Shown here: one piece after another, positions 28,037 through 37,340 of the stretch | How the letters are laid out: every line of letters starts with the position of its first letter | Numbering within the stretch: position 1 is the first letter of the stretch | Source of the DNA: Bacteroidia bacterium | GTDB taxonomy: Bacteria > Bacteroidota > Ignavibacteria > SZUA-365 | Length of the DNA: 64,000 bases | Direction: 5' to 3' | NCBI GenBank assembly: GCA_027493955.1 | Contig: JAOSJT010000001.1 | Span: forward strand, 1,193,131-1,257,130 | The notes under the pieces: model-generated | Database searches by the model: none | What the model saw: the letters and a program-made list of their open reading frames with translations, nothing else | Told to the model about the DNA's origin: nothing | Position numbers and translations under genes: made by a program

Positions 28037-28489
28037 GCTGCCTCCTGGACTATGAATTCTGACTACCTTGTTTTCCTGATGAACACCGGCCTCGGCGCGG
28101 CTTACGGAAGTCCTGTGAATTTCGAATGTTCAAAGGTAGCGATATTGCGTCAAAGGAAAAAAAAGTATTGATCGCCTGCCCGCCGAAGCATCGTACGTGA
28201 AAGGCACAACCGTTGGTGACGAAGAGCGAAGGCGGGACCATGTACGATGTTGCTCTACTCCGGGCGTCATAGAGGATTCGTTCTACCGATTCTCCACGCA
28301 CTCCACCGCGCCGACCGACGCAATACGTCTGATCCGAAAACAGCAATACTATATCCCAATTACTTTTTCACCATTGTACCCTTTTTCCTTTTCACGAAGA
28401 ACATCGCCCCTATTACTTCGTAGGTCGTACATCATACGTCGTAATTCTTGTATCTTAAATGATTGATCAGATTGATGAATTCCGTTTTT
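28037..28489. other. Intergenic region containing one dispersed inverted repeat
   Basis: 450 bases between divergent genes with no convincing coding frame. It contains a copy (28174-28237) of the GCCTGCCCGCC...GGCGGG element also found twice at 42.1 kb, and an inverted-repeat-like stretch of TACGT/ACGTA words at 28420-28445. Confidence 0.5.
28174..28237. repeat. Dispersed ~65-bp GC-rich inverted repeat, copy 1
   Basis: Starts GCCTGCCCGCCGAAGCATCG and ends AGGCGGGA. The ends share CCCGCC/GGCGGG complementarity. The middle is more divergent than in the two copies at 42081-42147 and 42179-42244, but ACAACCGT and the terminal blocks are conserved. Confidence 0.75.
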
Positions 28490-30388
28490 ATGGTTCTTTT
28501 CACCTGTACGAAACTCAGTAAAGCATTTCACGATACCGCGCTCTTCACCGAAGTATCCTTCGGCATGGAGGATGGCGACCGTGTAGGATTGATCGGTCGG
28601 AATGGCGCGGGTAAAACCACGCTCCTGCGCATCATCGCCGGTATGGAAGCGGCGGACAGCGGTACGGTGGCTTTCAACAACGCCGCCACGTGGGAGTATC
28701 TCGAGCAGATGCCGGGATTCGAGGCGGAGCAATCGGTGCTGGATGCGGTGATGGACGGGCGCGCGGATATCCGGGCCCTGCTCGACCGTCACGCGGAACT
28801 CTGCCTTCTGGTCGCGCGCACACATGACCTGACGACGCAGCGGGAACTGGACGACGTGGATTCCCGCATCGAGCATGCGAATGGCTGGGCCCTCGAAAGC
28901 GAGGCCAAGGCCATGCTGCAGAAACTGGGTGTGACGGAATTCGATGCGGACGTGCGCCGACTCTCCGGCGGACAGCGCAAGCGCGTTGCGCTGGCCCGCG
29001 CACTGTTGCGCGATCCCGACCTCCTCATTCTCGATGAACCGACAAACCATCTGGACGCCGACTCGGTGCAATGGTTGCAGGACCGCCTGCAGCAATCGCG
29101 CAAGGCGCTGCTGCTGATCACGCATGATCGCTACTTCCTCGATGCCGTGGTGAATCGTATTGTGGAAATGGAGCAACTGCAACTCTTAAGTTTCCCGGGG
29201 AATTACGAGGATTATCTCGAGCGCAAGGAGGCCATGATCAGTGCGCAGGAAGCGGAGGCCGAGCGGCTGCGCTCGAAGATGCGCACCGAGCTGGCGTGGC
29301 TGCAACGCGGTGCTCCCGCGCGGCGCACGAAGCAAAAGAGTCGCGTCGACTGGATATCCCGAATGGAAGCCGCTCCCCGCCCCGTGCAGGAGAAGAATAT
29401 CAAAATCGAGGTGGGCAGCAGTTTCCTTGGCAGCAAGGTGATCGAAGCGGTGAACATAAGCAAACGCATCGGCGGCAAGTTGCTGTTCGAGCGCTTCACA
29501 CACCACTCCACACCCGGTGAACGCATCGGCATCATCGGACCCAACGGCTGCGGAAAATCCACCTTGCTGAACGTCCTCTGCGGCGATCTGCAACCGGATA
29601 CGGGAAGCGTGAAAATCGGCGTGTCGGTCAGTATCGGCTATTTCCGGCAGGAGAACGACGACTTCGATCCCACAATGAGCGTGCTGGCAACGCTGCGTTC
29701 CGTTGCAGAATATATCGATACCGGCATCGGACGCGACCGCTACCTCTCCGCGTCGGACATGCTCAACAAATTCCATTTCCCGTACAAAAAACAAAATGCG
29801 CTGGTGGGTACGCTCTCAGGCGGTGAGCGGCGCCGTCTTGCGCTGCTCATGGTGCTCATGCGCAATCCCAACGTGCTGTTTCTCGATGAGCCCACGAACG
29901 ACTTCGACATTCAGACGCTCAACGCACTCGAAGAGTATCTCCAGCATTTCCAGGGTTTTCTCGTCATAGTGTCGCATGATCGCATGTTTCTCGATCGTAC
30001 GGTGGACTACATTTACGCCTTCGACGGCGAGGGGGGAATCAGACAGTACCCGGGCAATTACACGAATTACCTGCAACGACGGGAGAGTGAAAAATCCGAG
30101 GCGGCCACGCGGGACGACGGCAAAGCGAAGAAGGAGCAGTCCGACGCTTCCGACAAACCGAAAAATGTCAAGCCCCTCACCTGGAAGGAAGAGCGCGAAC
30201 TCGAAGCAATCGAACGCGAAATCGCCGCTCTCGAAACGGAACAGAGCGAAATCTCATCGCGCCTCTCCACCGGCAACGAAGACTATACCGTGCTCGGTGA
30301 ACTGAGCAACCGCATTCGGGATATTGACCTGCGCGTATCCGCGCTGTCCGAGCGATGGATGGAACTGGAGGAAAAACGGGAGAGGTGA
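28490..30388 (+). CDS. ABC-F family ATPase (Uup-like) with C-terminal coiled coil
   Basis: 632 aa from ATG at 28490, aligning with the usual ABC-F start (MVLFTCTKLSKAFHDTALF). Upstream in-frame codons exist, but no ribosome-binding site favours them. There are two nucleotide-binding domains in one chain and no membrane segment. NBD1 has GRNGAGKTT, LSGGQRKRVALARALL and LLILDEPTNHLD; NBD2 has GPNGCGKST, LSGGERRRLALLMVL and VLFLDEPTNDFD. The linker between them carries the basic PtIM-like segment, with LAWLQRGAPARRTKQKSR. The last ~90 residues form a charged coiled coil (EERELEAIEREIAALETEQ), as in Uup. Such proteins act on the ribosome or in DNA/replication-related processes rather than in transport. 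Confidence 0.93.
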   Translation: MVLFTCTKLSKAFHDTALFTEVSFGMEDGDRVGLIGRNGAGKTTLLRIIAGMEAADSGTVAFNNAATWEYLEQMPGFEAEQSVLDAVMDGRADIRALLDRHAELCLLVARTHDLTTQRELDDVDSRIEHANGWALESEAKAMLQKLGVTEFDADVRRLSGGQRKRVALARALLRDPDLLILDEPTNHLDADSVQWLQDRLQQSRKALLLITHDRYFLDAVVNRIVEMEQLQLLSFPGNYEDYLERKEAMISAQEAEAERLRSKMRTELAWLQRGAPARRTKQKSRVDWISRMEAAPRPVQEKNIKIEVGSSFLGSKVIEAVNISKRIGGKLLFERFTHHSTPGERIGIIGPNGCGKSTLLNVLCGDLQPDTGSVKIGVSVSIGYFRQENDDFDPTMSVLATLRSVAEYIDTGIGRDRYLSASDMLNKFHFPYKKQNALVGTLSGGERRRLALLMVLMRNPNVLFLDEPTNDFDIQTLNALEEYLQHFQGFLVIVSHDRMFLDRTVDYIYAFDGEGGIRQYPGNYTNYLQRRESEKSEAATRDDGKAKKEQSDASDKPKNVKPLTWKEERELEAIEREIAALETEQSEISSRLSTGNEDYTVLGELSNRIRDIDLRVSALSERWMELEEKRER

Positions 30389-30647
30389 TCCGCTCGCCGG
30401 GCCGCCGCGCGCCCACACAGGGATTGTATCACGGCATGTTGTCCCGGGATGATCCGCAACGTCTGAATGCGTGCGAGACGACAGTGCCGCTGTTGTGACG
30501 CGCAGCTAAATCTTATCCGCCTCAGGCTCGGAACGGATACGGCCCGTTGTTCGTCCGCTTCCGGCACTGCGGTGCATCCGCTTTTCCCTGCCGATCCCTT
30601 GCGTCTTTTCGTATATTTCCATCTTGTCTCAAAGCCGCGGTACCTGC

Positions 30648-33644
30648 ATGCGTAATGCGTTTTTCCTCCTGCTTTTTCTGTCCGCAAGCATCATCGCGTC
30701 CGCACAGGACAGTGTGGATGTCACTTTCAGATATACACCCGCCGGGAATCCCTCCATTGTTCATCTCCCGGGCGAGTTCAACAATTGGGCCAACAACAGC
30801 GGGGGCAGTATCAATCCGGATCCCCGGTGGACGATGTCGAAGGATGCGGAGGGGGTGTGGAGCAAGACCGTGCGACTGCGCGTGGGCGGTGGCGGCGCTC
30901 CCGGCGGAGCGTATGAGTACAAATTCAACGAGGGCGGCTCCTCCTCCGGTTGGCTGGCCGATCCGCTGAATCCGCGAAGCTACGGATCCTTCGGCAACAG
31001 CATCATCCATGTGAGACGTCCGACCGTGCTGCACGTCCTTCCGCGCCCCGGAAGCATTGTCGGCACCGCCACACCCGAAGTGATTGCCGAGGTGTTTGCC
31101 TCGGTGAATGGCCAGGTGGATACCGCCGCGTCGCATATCCTTGTCAATGGCGTCCGGATGGCGGAGTTCGGAGGGCGCTTCGACGCATCCACGGGATATC
31201 TTCGTGTCACACTGCCCGTCATGAGCGACGGGGAGCATTCGGTCGTCGTGGTCGCGGTGGAAACGGGCGGCTATGAAACACGCGACTCGACACGCTTCAC
31301 CGTACGCGCCGCGCCGTTGCAATGGCTGACGCGTCCGAATCCCCGTGTTTTGCGCGACAGCGCTCTGCTCACACTCAAGGCCACCGACGCGGGCATCACT
31401 GCTGTGCGCATGATCCGAAACGGTACGGATACGCTCGACGGCATGCTCAGCGGCGATACCTACACGGCACGGTTCGCGCTGGAAGAAGGCGACAACATGT
31501 TTGTGGCGTTTGGGATGAAGGACGGAGCCCCTGTGGCGGCATCGCCTCTCACTTTGCGCCGCTTCGTTGATCACACCCCGCGCGCGGTGATATTGTATGG
31601 GATCAGCAGCGGCATGGTGACACTCAATGCACTGGCGAGCGACGATCCTGACGGTGATTCGCTGCGCTTCCGATGGATTTCCGAAGACGACATCAATCCT
31701 CTCGCGTTGAACATCGACCGCGAGGGCGTGTTCTGCAGTTTCCCGCTTCCGTCGGTGCCCGGAGAATACTATTTCAGACTGGAAGCACGCGATCCCGCGG
31801 ACAACATCGGCATCGCCCGCAATTATCTGCGTGTTCCCGCCGGCCCGGGCGAGGCCAATATGCCGACCACCCCGAACGAGAATCCCTCCTGGGTCCGGGA
31901 TGCCATAGTGTACGAGGTATTTGTCCCCGCTTTTTCCTCCCGGGGAGACCTGCAGGGCGTGATCGACGGCATACCTCATATGCGACGACTCGGTGTGAAC
32001 ACCCTGTGGCTGATGCCCATCATGGACAATCTCGGCGGCATCAACAGCTTCAACGGTGGCTACAACATCGTGGATTTCTACAACGTGGATGAAAGCATCG
32101 GCACACTGGCGGATTACGACCGACTGGTGGACAGCTGCCGCGCCAACGGTATACGACTCATTCTCGACATAACCCCGAATCATGTATCCGGGTCGCATCC
32201 CTGGGTCGAGGACATTCGCGCCTGGAAAGACTACTCCATCTACCGTCCGTTCATCGAGGCCCGTCGTCTGGGAGGCGACCGGGGTCTCGGGCAGTCGGTG
32301 CTTTCAGAGAGCGGCTATGCGCTATACGCCCGTTACTCGAACTGGACGCTCGCGAATCTCAATCTCGAACATCCCGAAACCCGCGATGCCATGCTCGATG
32401 TGTACCGCTACTGGCTTGTGGACAGACGCGCCGACGGATTCCGGCTGGACGTGTACTGGGGTCCGCAGGAGCGGTATGGGTCGGCGACATGGTGGCGTCC
32501 CTTCCGCGAGGCCATCAAACGCTACAAACCGGAGGTTTTTATCCTCGGCGAAACCGACGGTACAGGTCCGGGGAGCGAGGTGAACTATGCCGATCGGGGA
32601 GGCGCGATGGATGCCGGATACGACTGGAGCTGGTACGGGCAAATGAAAAACACTCTGGGCAACGGTGACGTCGCCATGCTGCACAACCGCACCATCAACT
32701 ATTCACCGGACGGCCGGTACAACTATCACACCGGACCCAACGCGCATTATTTCCGCTTTATGGAGAATCATGACGAGGACCGCGTCGCCCAGATCTTTCG
32801 GAGCAATACCGAGCGCACGAAGCCCGGCGTGGTGACCATGTTCATGGCTCCCGGCATCCCCATGCTGTATGCGGGACAGGAAGTCGGCTGGCAGGGACAG
32901 CGCGACCGCATCAATTTCACGTCACCACCACGGCCTGATTTTCTCGACTTCTACGCAAAGCTGATCAACACGAGGTCGCGCTTTCCGGGTCTGCGAACAG
33001 CGGTGGCGCACCATCTTGAACATGGCACACCGGGTGTGTACGCCTTTGTTCGACCCTGGTTGAACGGCAACACCATCGTTGTCTCGAATTACCGCGACAT
33101 CGCCGTCAGCGTCACGATCAACGTCGAGGAGCGCTTGCTCACATTGGCCTCACCCCTGACGCAAGGCGCTCTGCTCTACCTGAACGATGTCCTGCGGGAT
33201 TCGAGTTACGCGATACGCGCGGAGACGCTCGCCGCGCTGCCATTCCGTCTCGACGCCTTCGCGTCACGAGTTCTCGTGCTGTCGGACAGTGCGTACTTTC
33301 CGGTGGTCACTTCCACGAAGCACCCCCCCGAGGCCGCACCTTTTGCATTCTCCCTTGCACAAACCTGGCCCAATCCGCTGCCGTCCGGACGCGATGCCGT
33401 GCTGGAGTACAGTCTTGACGGCCGCAGCGCGGATCGCTACGACGTCGTTGTCGAAATCTACGACATGCTCGGACGCCGGGTATTCAGCCAGGCCGCCGGA
33501 GAACGCGGAGCAGGCCTTCACAGCGAGGTGTTGCGGACCGGCAGTGCGCTGCATCCCGGTAGTTACCTGTACCGCCTCGTGGCAAGAAATCTTTCAAGCG
33601 GCGAGGCTCGGAGCGCAAGCCGCATACTGACAATGACGCGCTGA
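30648..33644 (+). CDS. Secreted GH13 alpha-amylase-family glycosidase with CBM48-like and T9SS domains
   Basis: 998 aa from ATG at 30648. The signal peptide is MRNAFFLLLFLSASIIASAQ. Residues 25-130 resemble a glycogen-binding CBM48/E-set domain (VTFRYTPAGNPSIVHLPGEFNNW). They are followed by beta-sandwich linkers. The GH13 barrel spans about 415-790: AIVYEVFVPAF, LGVNTLWLMPIMDN, LILDITPNHV, GFRLDV (nucleophile Asp), FILGETDG (acid/base Glu) and FMENHDED (third Asp). An amylase C-terminal sheet follows, then a T9SS type-A sorting domain (TWPNPLPSGRDAVLEYSL ... MLGRRVFSQ ... GSYLYRL). It probably cleaves alpha-glucans at the cell surface or outside; the exact substrate cannot be told. Confidence 0.92.
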   Translation: MRNAFFLLLFLSASIIASAQDSVDVTFRYTPAGNPSIVHLPGEFNNWANNSGGSINPDPRWTMSKDAEGVWSKTVRLRVGGGGAPGGAYEYKFNEGGSSSGWLADPLNPRSYGSFGNSIIHVRRPTVLHVLPRPGSIVGTATPEVIAEVFASVNGQVDTAASHILVNGVRMAEFGGRFDASTGYLRVTLPVMSDGEHSVVVVAVETGGYETRDSTRFTVRAAPLQWLTRPNPRVLRDSALLTLKATDAGITAVRMIRNGTDTLDGMLSGDTYTARFALEEGDNMFVAFGMKDGAPVAASPLTLRRFVDHTPRAVILYGISSGMVTLNALASDDPDGDSLRFRWISEDDINPLALNIDREGVFCSFPLPSVPGEYYFRLEARDPADNIGIARNYLRVPAGPGEANMPTTPNENPSWVRDAIVYEVFVPAFSSRGDLQGVIDGIPHMRRLGVNTLWLMPIMDNLGGINSFNGGYNIVDFYNVDESIGTLADYDRLVDSCRANGIRLILDITPNHVSGSHPWVEDIRAWKDYSIYRPFIEARRLGGDRGLGQSVLSESGYALYARYSNWTLANLNLEHPETRDAMLDVYRYWLVDRRADGFRLDVYWGPQERYGSATWWRPFREAIKRYKPEVFILGETDGTGPGSEVNYADRGGAMDAGYDWSWYGQMKNTLGNGDVAMLHNRTINYSPDGRYNYHTGPNAHYFRFMENHDEDRVAQIFRSNTERTKPGVVTMFMAPGIPMLYAGQEVGWQGQRDRINFTSPPRPDFLDFYAKLINTRSRFPGLRTAVAHHLEHGTPGVYAFVRPWLNGNTIVVSNYRDIAVSVTINVEERLLTLASPLTQGALLYLNDVLRDSSYAIRAETLAALPFRLDAFASRVLVLSDSAYFPVVTSTKHPPEAAPFAFSLAQTWPNPLPSGRDAVLEYSLDGRSADRYDVVVEIYDMLGRRVFSQAAGERGAGLHSEVLRTGSALHPGSYLYRLVARNLSSGEARSASRILTMTR

Positions 33645-33739
33645 CAGCTCCGCCAGCATCGGCTCGTGAGCCCTGGGACATCGCGATGACCGGTCAGGAA
33701 GGTCCGGGTACTACAGACTCCATGGACATCGGGGGCATG

Positions 33740-33768
33740 AAAAAAGCGGTCGACACTCCGTCGACCGC
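33740..33768 (-). terminator. Rho-independent terminator of the DUF3078 gene
   Basis: A perfect 9-bp stem (33746-33754 with 33760-33768) with a 5-nt loop is followed on the minus strand by six T residues (complement of 33740-33745). It lies 35 bases past the stop at 33803 and faces the convergent amylase gene. Confidence 0.88.
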
Positions 33769-33802
33769 TTTCCCGTTCGGCAAAAGCGCAAGCGTGGACC
33801 GC

Positions 33803-34687
33803 TCAGATCAAGGTATAGCGCAGTCCCAGAGCGAGCACTTGCTTTACCTGCGTACGCAGCGTCTGTGCGGGTTCGTGCACGACGAGCACGTTGAGCGACG
33901 CGTTCATATAATCGTTCACCTTCGCGTTGATCGAGGTATCCCAGCGGACATTCCAGACGTCCAGATTGTCGAAGGCCGAAAAGAGATTGAGCTGCGAAGT
34001 GAAGAGCACATTTTCCATAACGGTAAATTTTACGCCCGTTGCGGACTCTATACCGGTTTCGAAACGGAAAGTCTCGATTTCATCTGTCGTTTCCTTGTCG
34101 TCGGCGAAACCGTAATCGCTGGAAAAGGTCTCTTTAAATGCGACGCCGAGACGCGTGTAGAAGGCGTCGGATGGTCCGTATTTGAAACCGATGGACTGGA
34201 TCAGATAGCCCGGATCGAAGAAACCCGAGGTCTGTACGCGTTCGTCCAGACCGGTCTGTTCGTTTTTCATCAGGACGTACCCGGGGGCGATCTGCGTACG
34301 GAGCTGATTCGCCACGTACGGATCCACCGGCCACCCGATGTTGCGGGAATAGATGCTTTCCCAGAACAACTCGTCATCGGCTTTTTCAAAATCCGCATCA
34401 CCGAGTTTCGTTTGGCCATATGTGAGTTTCAGGATATTCTGCCAGGTCCAGTCGGCCTGCACATGGTTGAATTGACCGTTCACCAGAAAGGTCCAGGCGA
34501 GGGTGTTCTCGCCACCCTGCGTCCAGTCATGTAAGCTGACCTGTGTCAGATTGAGGCCGGCCACGAGCGTATTTTGCCAGCCAAGGGGTTTTTCCTTTTT
34601 CTCGGCGTCCTGGGCTTGCGCAGAAACCGTGAACGCCAGGAGAAGTACCGCAGTACCTGTGAGACACATCTTGCAATAGATATTCAT
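33803..34687 (-). CDS. DUF3078 family protein (probable outer-membrane barrel)
   Basis: 294 aa. The signal peptide ends near SAQAQ, and AGAGGG lies upstream of ATG. The DUF3078 hallmark LNLTQVSLHDWTQGGENTLAWTF is present at residues 47-69, followed by WQNILKLTYGQTKLGDADFEKADDELFW. The remainder alternates like beta-strands (FKYGPSDAFYTRLGVAFKETFSSDYGF; VLALGLRYTLI at the C-terminus), fitting an outer-membrane barrel with a terminal strand. The family is almost confined to Bacteroidota and relatives, and its function is not established. It is monocistronic with a strong terminator. Confidence 0.88.
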   Translation of the reverse strand: MNIYCKMCLTGTAVLLLAFTVSAQAQDAEKKEKPLGWQNTLVAGLNLTQVSLHDWTQGGENTLAWTFLVNGQFNHVQADWTWQNILKLTYGQTKLGDADFEKADDELFWESIYSRNIGWPVDPYVANQLRTQIAPGYVLMKNEQTGLDERVQTSGFFDPGYLIQSIGFKYGPSDAFYTRLGVAFKETFSSDYGFADDKETTDEIETFRFETGIESATGVKFTVMENVLFTSQLNLFSAFDNLDVWNVRWDTSINAKVNDYMNASLNVLVVHEPAQTLRTQVKQVLALGLRYTLI

Positions 34688-34787
34688 ACTACCCTCTCGT
34701 TTTTATTGTGAAGATCCTGCGTGCATACAATGGAGAGATTTCTCTACGGAAAAACGCATAAACTCCCCGGAAATGCAAACGTGACGG

Positions 34788-36434
34788 TCAATAATCGTAC
34801 TGGAGCCGCGCGCTCATGCGTCGTACCCGCACCGCGGCGAAGCGCTCGAACAACAACGTCATCACGGCGAGCACGACAAGGGTGATGGCGGTAGCGGCCT
34901 GGGACGGGTAAATGAGATGGGCGAGAATGTTGATGATAATGGTCATGCTCAATGCCGCGACTATGATCCCAACGAACACACCGGCGGTGCGTTCGCCTTT
35001 GCGCACCGGTCTGGAGAACGGCAGAAAGGGATTCGTCACCACCAGGACCTGAAGAATGAGATGCGAAATGATACCGAGCATGAACACATGAATGAGCACA
35101 TTGAGGAAGCTTTCGAAGAAAATCGAAAACACGACGCCCAGGCCCAGCACATAGGGAAAAATGAAAAATATCACCAGCACGTCCTTGACGGCCAGCACGA
35201 TTTTTCCTTTGTCCGACGGAGTGACGTAGAATATCCAGCTCGCCTGATACGAATCACTCCGTCCGAGGGAGGCCATGAGCAGAACCGGGAAAAAAGCCAT
35301 GGCAAAGTACAGGAGATTCGCCTTCTGAACATGCCGTGACGGCTCCACGAAAGGATCCGCCAAACCGCTCCCCTCCGCCAGACCGGTCAGCAAATACAGC
35401 AGCGTCAGCGGAACGATGGCCAGCACCGCCATGCGGAACTTATGATCGTGCTTGAACTGATTGTGTATCAGCAGCGCAGCCGCCCGGCCTTCGCCGTGCC
35501 GGAACCAGCCAAGCGGACCGGCTATTTTGCCGGATGCGCGGATCGGTTCCGTCACCTCGCTCAAACGCGACAGCAAGGAGGCGTACTCAAGAGACAGCTT
35601 GCCGTACGAATACACGAGCAGCATCGCCGTGAGACCGACACCGAAGCCTATGGAAAGCGTGGTGGTGAAACTCGCCTCGCCCGTCACGATGAGCATGAGA
35701 CTCACGAACCAGGTAGAGGGCAGCAAAAGCGTCCATGGCTCCTGCGTCATCATGACATCGGACAGCGCCCCGGAATTGAGCATTGTCGAAAATATCATGC
35801 CGCTGCCGTACACGAGGAAGGAGAGCACGAGCTGGAGATACGAAAAAATCCGTTTCAGTTTTTTCGGGTGCACCCAACGCATCAGGTTGACGTACAGAAA
35901 GATGATGGCGAGTGTGATCAGTACCGATGCACCGAACATCCCGGCCAGTGACGCCAATCCCAGTAGCGGTCGGAAGCCATCGAGAAACGTGTACAGTATA
36001 GCGGGTATGATGCCTATCGCCAGCGTCATGACGCCGATGTAGATCATCAGGTTGCTCATGCGTGCCGCGAAAAACGTGCGGGAATTCACAGGGCGCGGCG
36101 ACAGAATGTGAAAATCTTCGGGAGAGACGATCACACTCTGGAACTCGACCAGCACGGACATGGCGACCGCGAACATGCCGATGGCGATCAGCACCGAACC
36201 GGTGAAAAACTCATTGGAGTTCTCGATAATCGTGAAACTCATCACCAGGCCGAGAAAGCCGTAAAAGAGCGGTATCTGCCACAACCCGGGCAGGCCCTTT
36301 CGCCGTTTTCCGGATTTCTTCTTCCTGGATGCGTTGAACAGCCCGGTACGAAAATCCACCCGCAGCGAGAGGAGCAGCAGCGCACGGAACTGCACCGGAT
36401 CTATGCCGAGTGCCCGTAACACGGCGTTGACCAT
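34788..36434 (-). CDS. ABC-2 type exporter permease
   Basis: 548 aa from ATG at 36434, whose A is the last base of the ATPase stop (TGATG), so translation is coupled. There are about twelve membrane helices in two groups (IPLFYGFLGLVMSF, GSVLIAIGMFAVAMSVLVEF, LMIYIGVMTLAIGIIPAILYTF, ... ILAHLIYPSQAATAITLVVLAVMTLLF), with a basic N-terminal cytoplasmic region (RKKKSGKRRKG). There is a conserved-looking loop FQSVIVSPEDFHILSPRPV after the first helices. It pairs with the adjacent ATPase to form an exporter; the substrate is unknown. Confidence 0.85.
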   Translation of the reverse strand: MVNAVLRALGIDPVQFRALLLLSLRVDFRTGLFNASRKKKSGKRRKGLPGLWQIPLFYGFLGLVMSFTIIENSNEFFTGSVLIAIGMFAVAMSVLVEFQSVIVSPEDFHILSPRPVNSRTFFAARMSNLMIYIGVMTLAIGIIPAILYTFLDGFRPLLGLASLAGMFGASVLITLAIIFLYVNLMRWVHPKKLKRIFSYLQLVLSFLVYGSGMIFSTMLNSGALSDVMMTQEPWTLLLPSTWFVSLMLIVTGEASFTTTLSIGFGVGLTAMLLVYSYGKLSLEYASLLSRLSEVTEPIRASGKIAGPLGWFRHGEGRAAALLIHNQFKHDHKFRMAVLAIVPLTLLYLLTGLAEGSGLADPFVEPSRHVQKANLLYFAMAFFPVLLMASLGRSDSYQASWIFYVTPSDKGKIVLAVKDVLVIFFIFPYVLGLGVVFSIFFESFLNVLIHVFMLGIISHLILQVLVVTNPFLPFSRPVRKGERTAGVFVGIIVAALSMTIIINILAHLIYPSQAATAITLVVLAVMTLLFERFAAVRVRRMSARLQYDY

Positions 36435-37201
36435 CACACACGCTCCAGCGCCGCGAGAACGTCGTCCGAGAGATCGGCAGCGGTACGAATTCCTGTCAGC
36501 TTGGTAAACGCCTCCTCGAGCGAATGCGAGTCCGTCCCTTCCATGATCTCCAGCGTGGTGCCGGAAATAATCTGCTGCCCCTTGTCGATAATGATGATGC
36601 GCGAGCAAATACGCTCCACCACCTCGAGGATATGGGAACAGAAAAATATCGTTTTTCCCTGGGCTGCCAGCTTGCGCAGCAACTCCTTCACCACCAGCGC
36701 GGCATTGGCATCGAGACCGTTCAGCGGTTCGTCGAGAAACAGCACATCCGGTTTATGGACCAGCGCGGACGCGATGAGCACCTTTTGCCTGGTCCCTTTG
36801 GACAGTTCCGCGATGCGCTGATCCCGAAAGCGGGTGATGTCAAAAATCTCGAGCAAATCGTTGAAGCGGTTCGTCGCCACCGAGGGATCGATGTGATAGA
36901 GACTCGCGACAAAATCCAGATACTCCACGGGTGTGAGCGAATCATACATTGCCCCGCTCTCGGGAATGTACCCGATGCGCTCTTTCATCGGCAGTTGATC
37001 TTTTACGACATCAAAGCCGGCAACTTCACCCCGGCCGCTCGTGGGTAACAGCATGCCCGTGAGCATTTTCACGGTGGTTGATTTGCCCGCGCCATTTGTT
37101 CCGAGAAAACCGAGGATTTCACCCGGATGCACCTCGAAACTGAGATGATCCACCGCCTTGAAATCGTTGAAGGTCTTGGTCAGTTCGTATGCACGGATCA
37201 T
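36434..37201 (-). CDS. ABC transporter ATPase subunit (exporter type)
   Basis: 255 aa from ATG at 37201. A much longer open frame upstream overlaps the YCF48 gene out of frame and is rejected. Motifs: Walker A GTNGAGKSTT, Q-loop region YIPESGAMYDSLTP, signature LSKGTRQKVLIASAL (LSKGT rather than LSGGQ, common in ABC-2 ATPases), Walker B VLFLDEPLNGLD, and switch His in FFCSHIL. It energises the permease encoded immediately downstream. The order ATPase then permease, with a TGATG junction, is typical of drug, lipid or gliding-type exporters. Confidence 0.93.
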   Translation of the reverse strand: MIRAYELTKTFNDFKAVDHLSFEVHPGEILGFLGTNGAGKSTTVKMLTGMLLPTSGRGEVAGFDVVKDQLPMKERIGYIPESGAMYDSLTPVEYLDFVASLYHIDPSVATNRFNDLLEIFDITRFRDQRIAELSKGTRQKVLIASALVHKPDVLFLDEPLNGLDANAALVVKELLRKLAAQGKTIFFCSHILEVVERICSRIIIIDKGQQIISGTTLEIMEGTDSHSLEEAFTKLTGIRTAADLSDDVLAALERV

Positions 37202-37278
37202 GACGGCTACTGTGAGGGGAGTTGAACGCGGAGCGTAGTGATTTCCGCAGGAAGGTACGAAGAAGGAGGTGGTGGAAA

Positions 37279-37310
37279 TCCCGTCCCCGCACGACGGCGG
37301 GGACGGGATA
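37279..37310 (-). terminator. Hairpin terminator of the YCF48-like gene
   Basis: A 13-bp perfect GC-rich stem (37279-37291 with 37298-37310) has a 6-nt loop and lies 31 bases past the stop at 37341. Only a short T-run follows on the minus strand, so its efficiency is uncertain. Confidence 0.65.
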
Positions 37311-37340
37311 ACAGGACTCAGGCAGGGACGGACGGGTCGT

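Noticed and set aside
30522-32198. 558-residue minus-strand frame opposite the amylase gene
   Set aside because: Antisense shadow. The plus strand carries the GH13 catalytic motifs.
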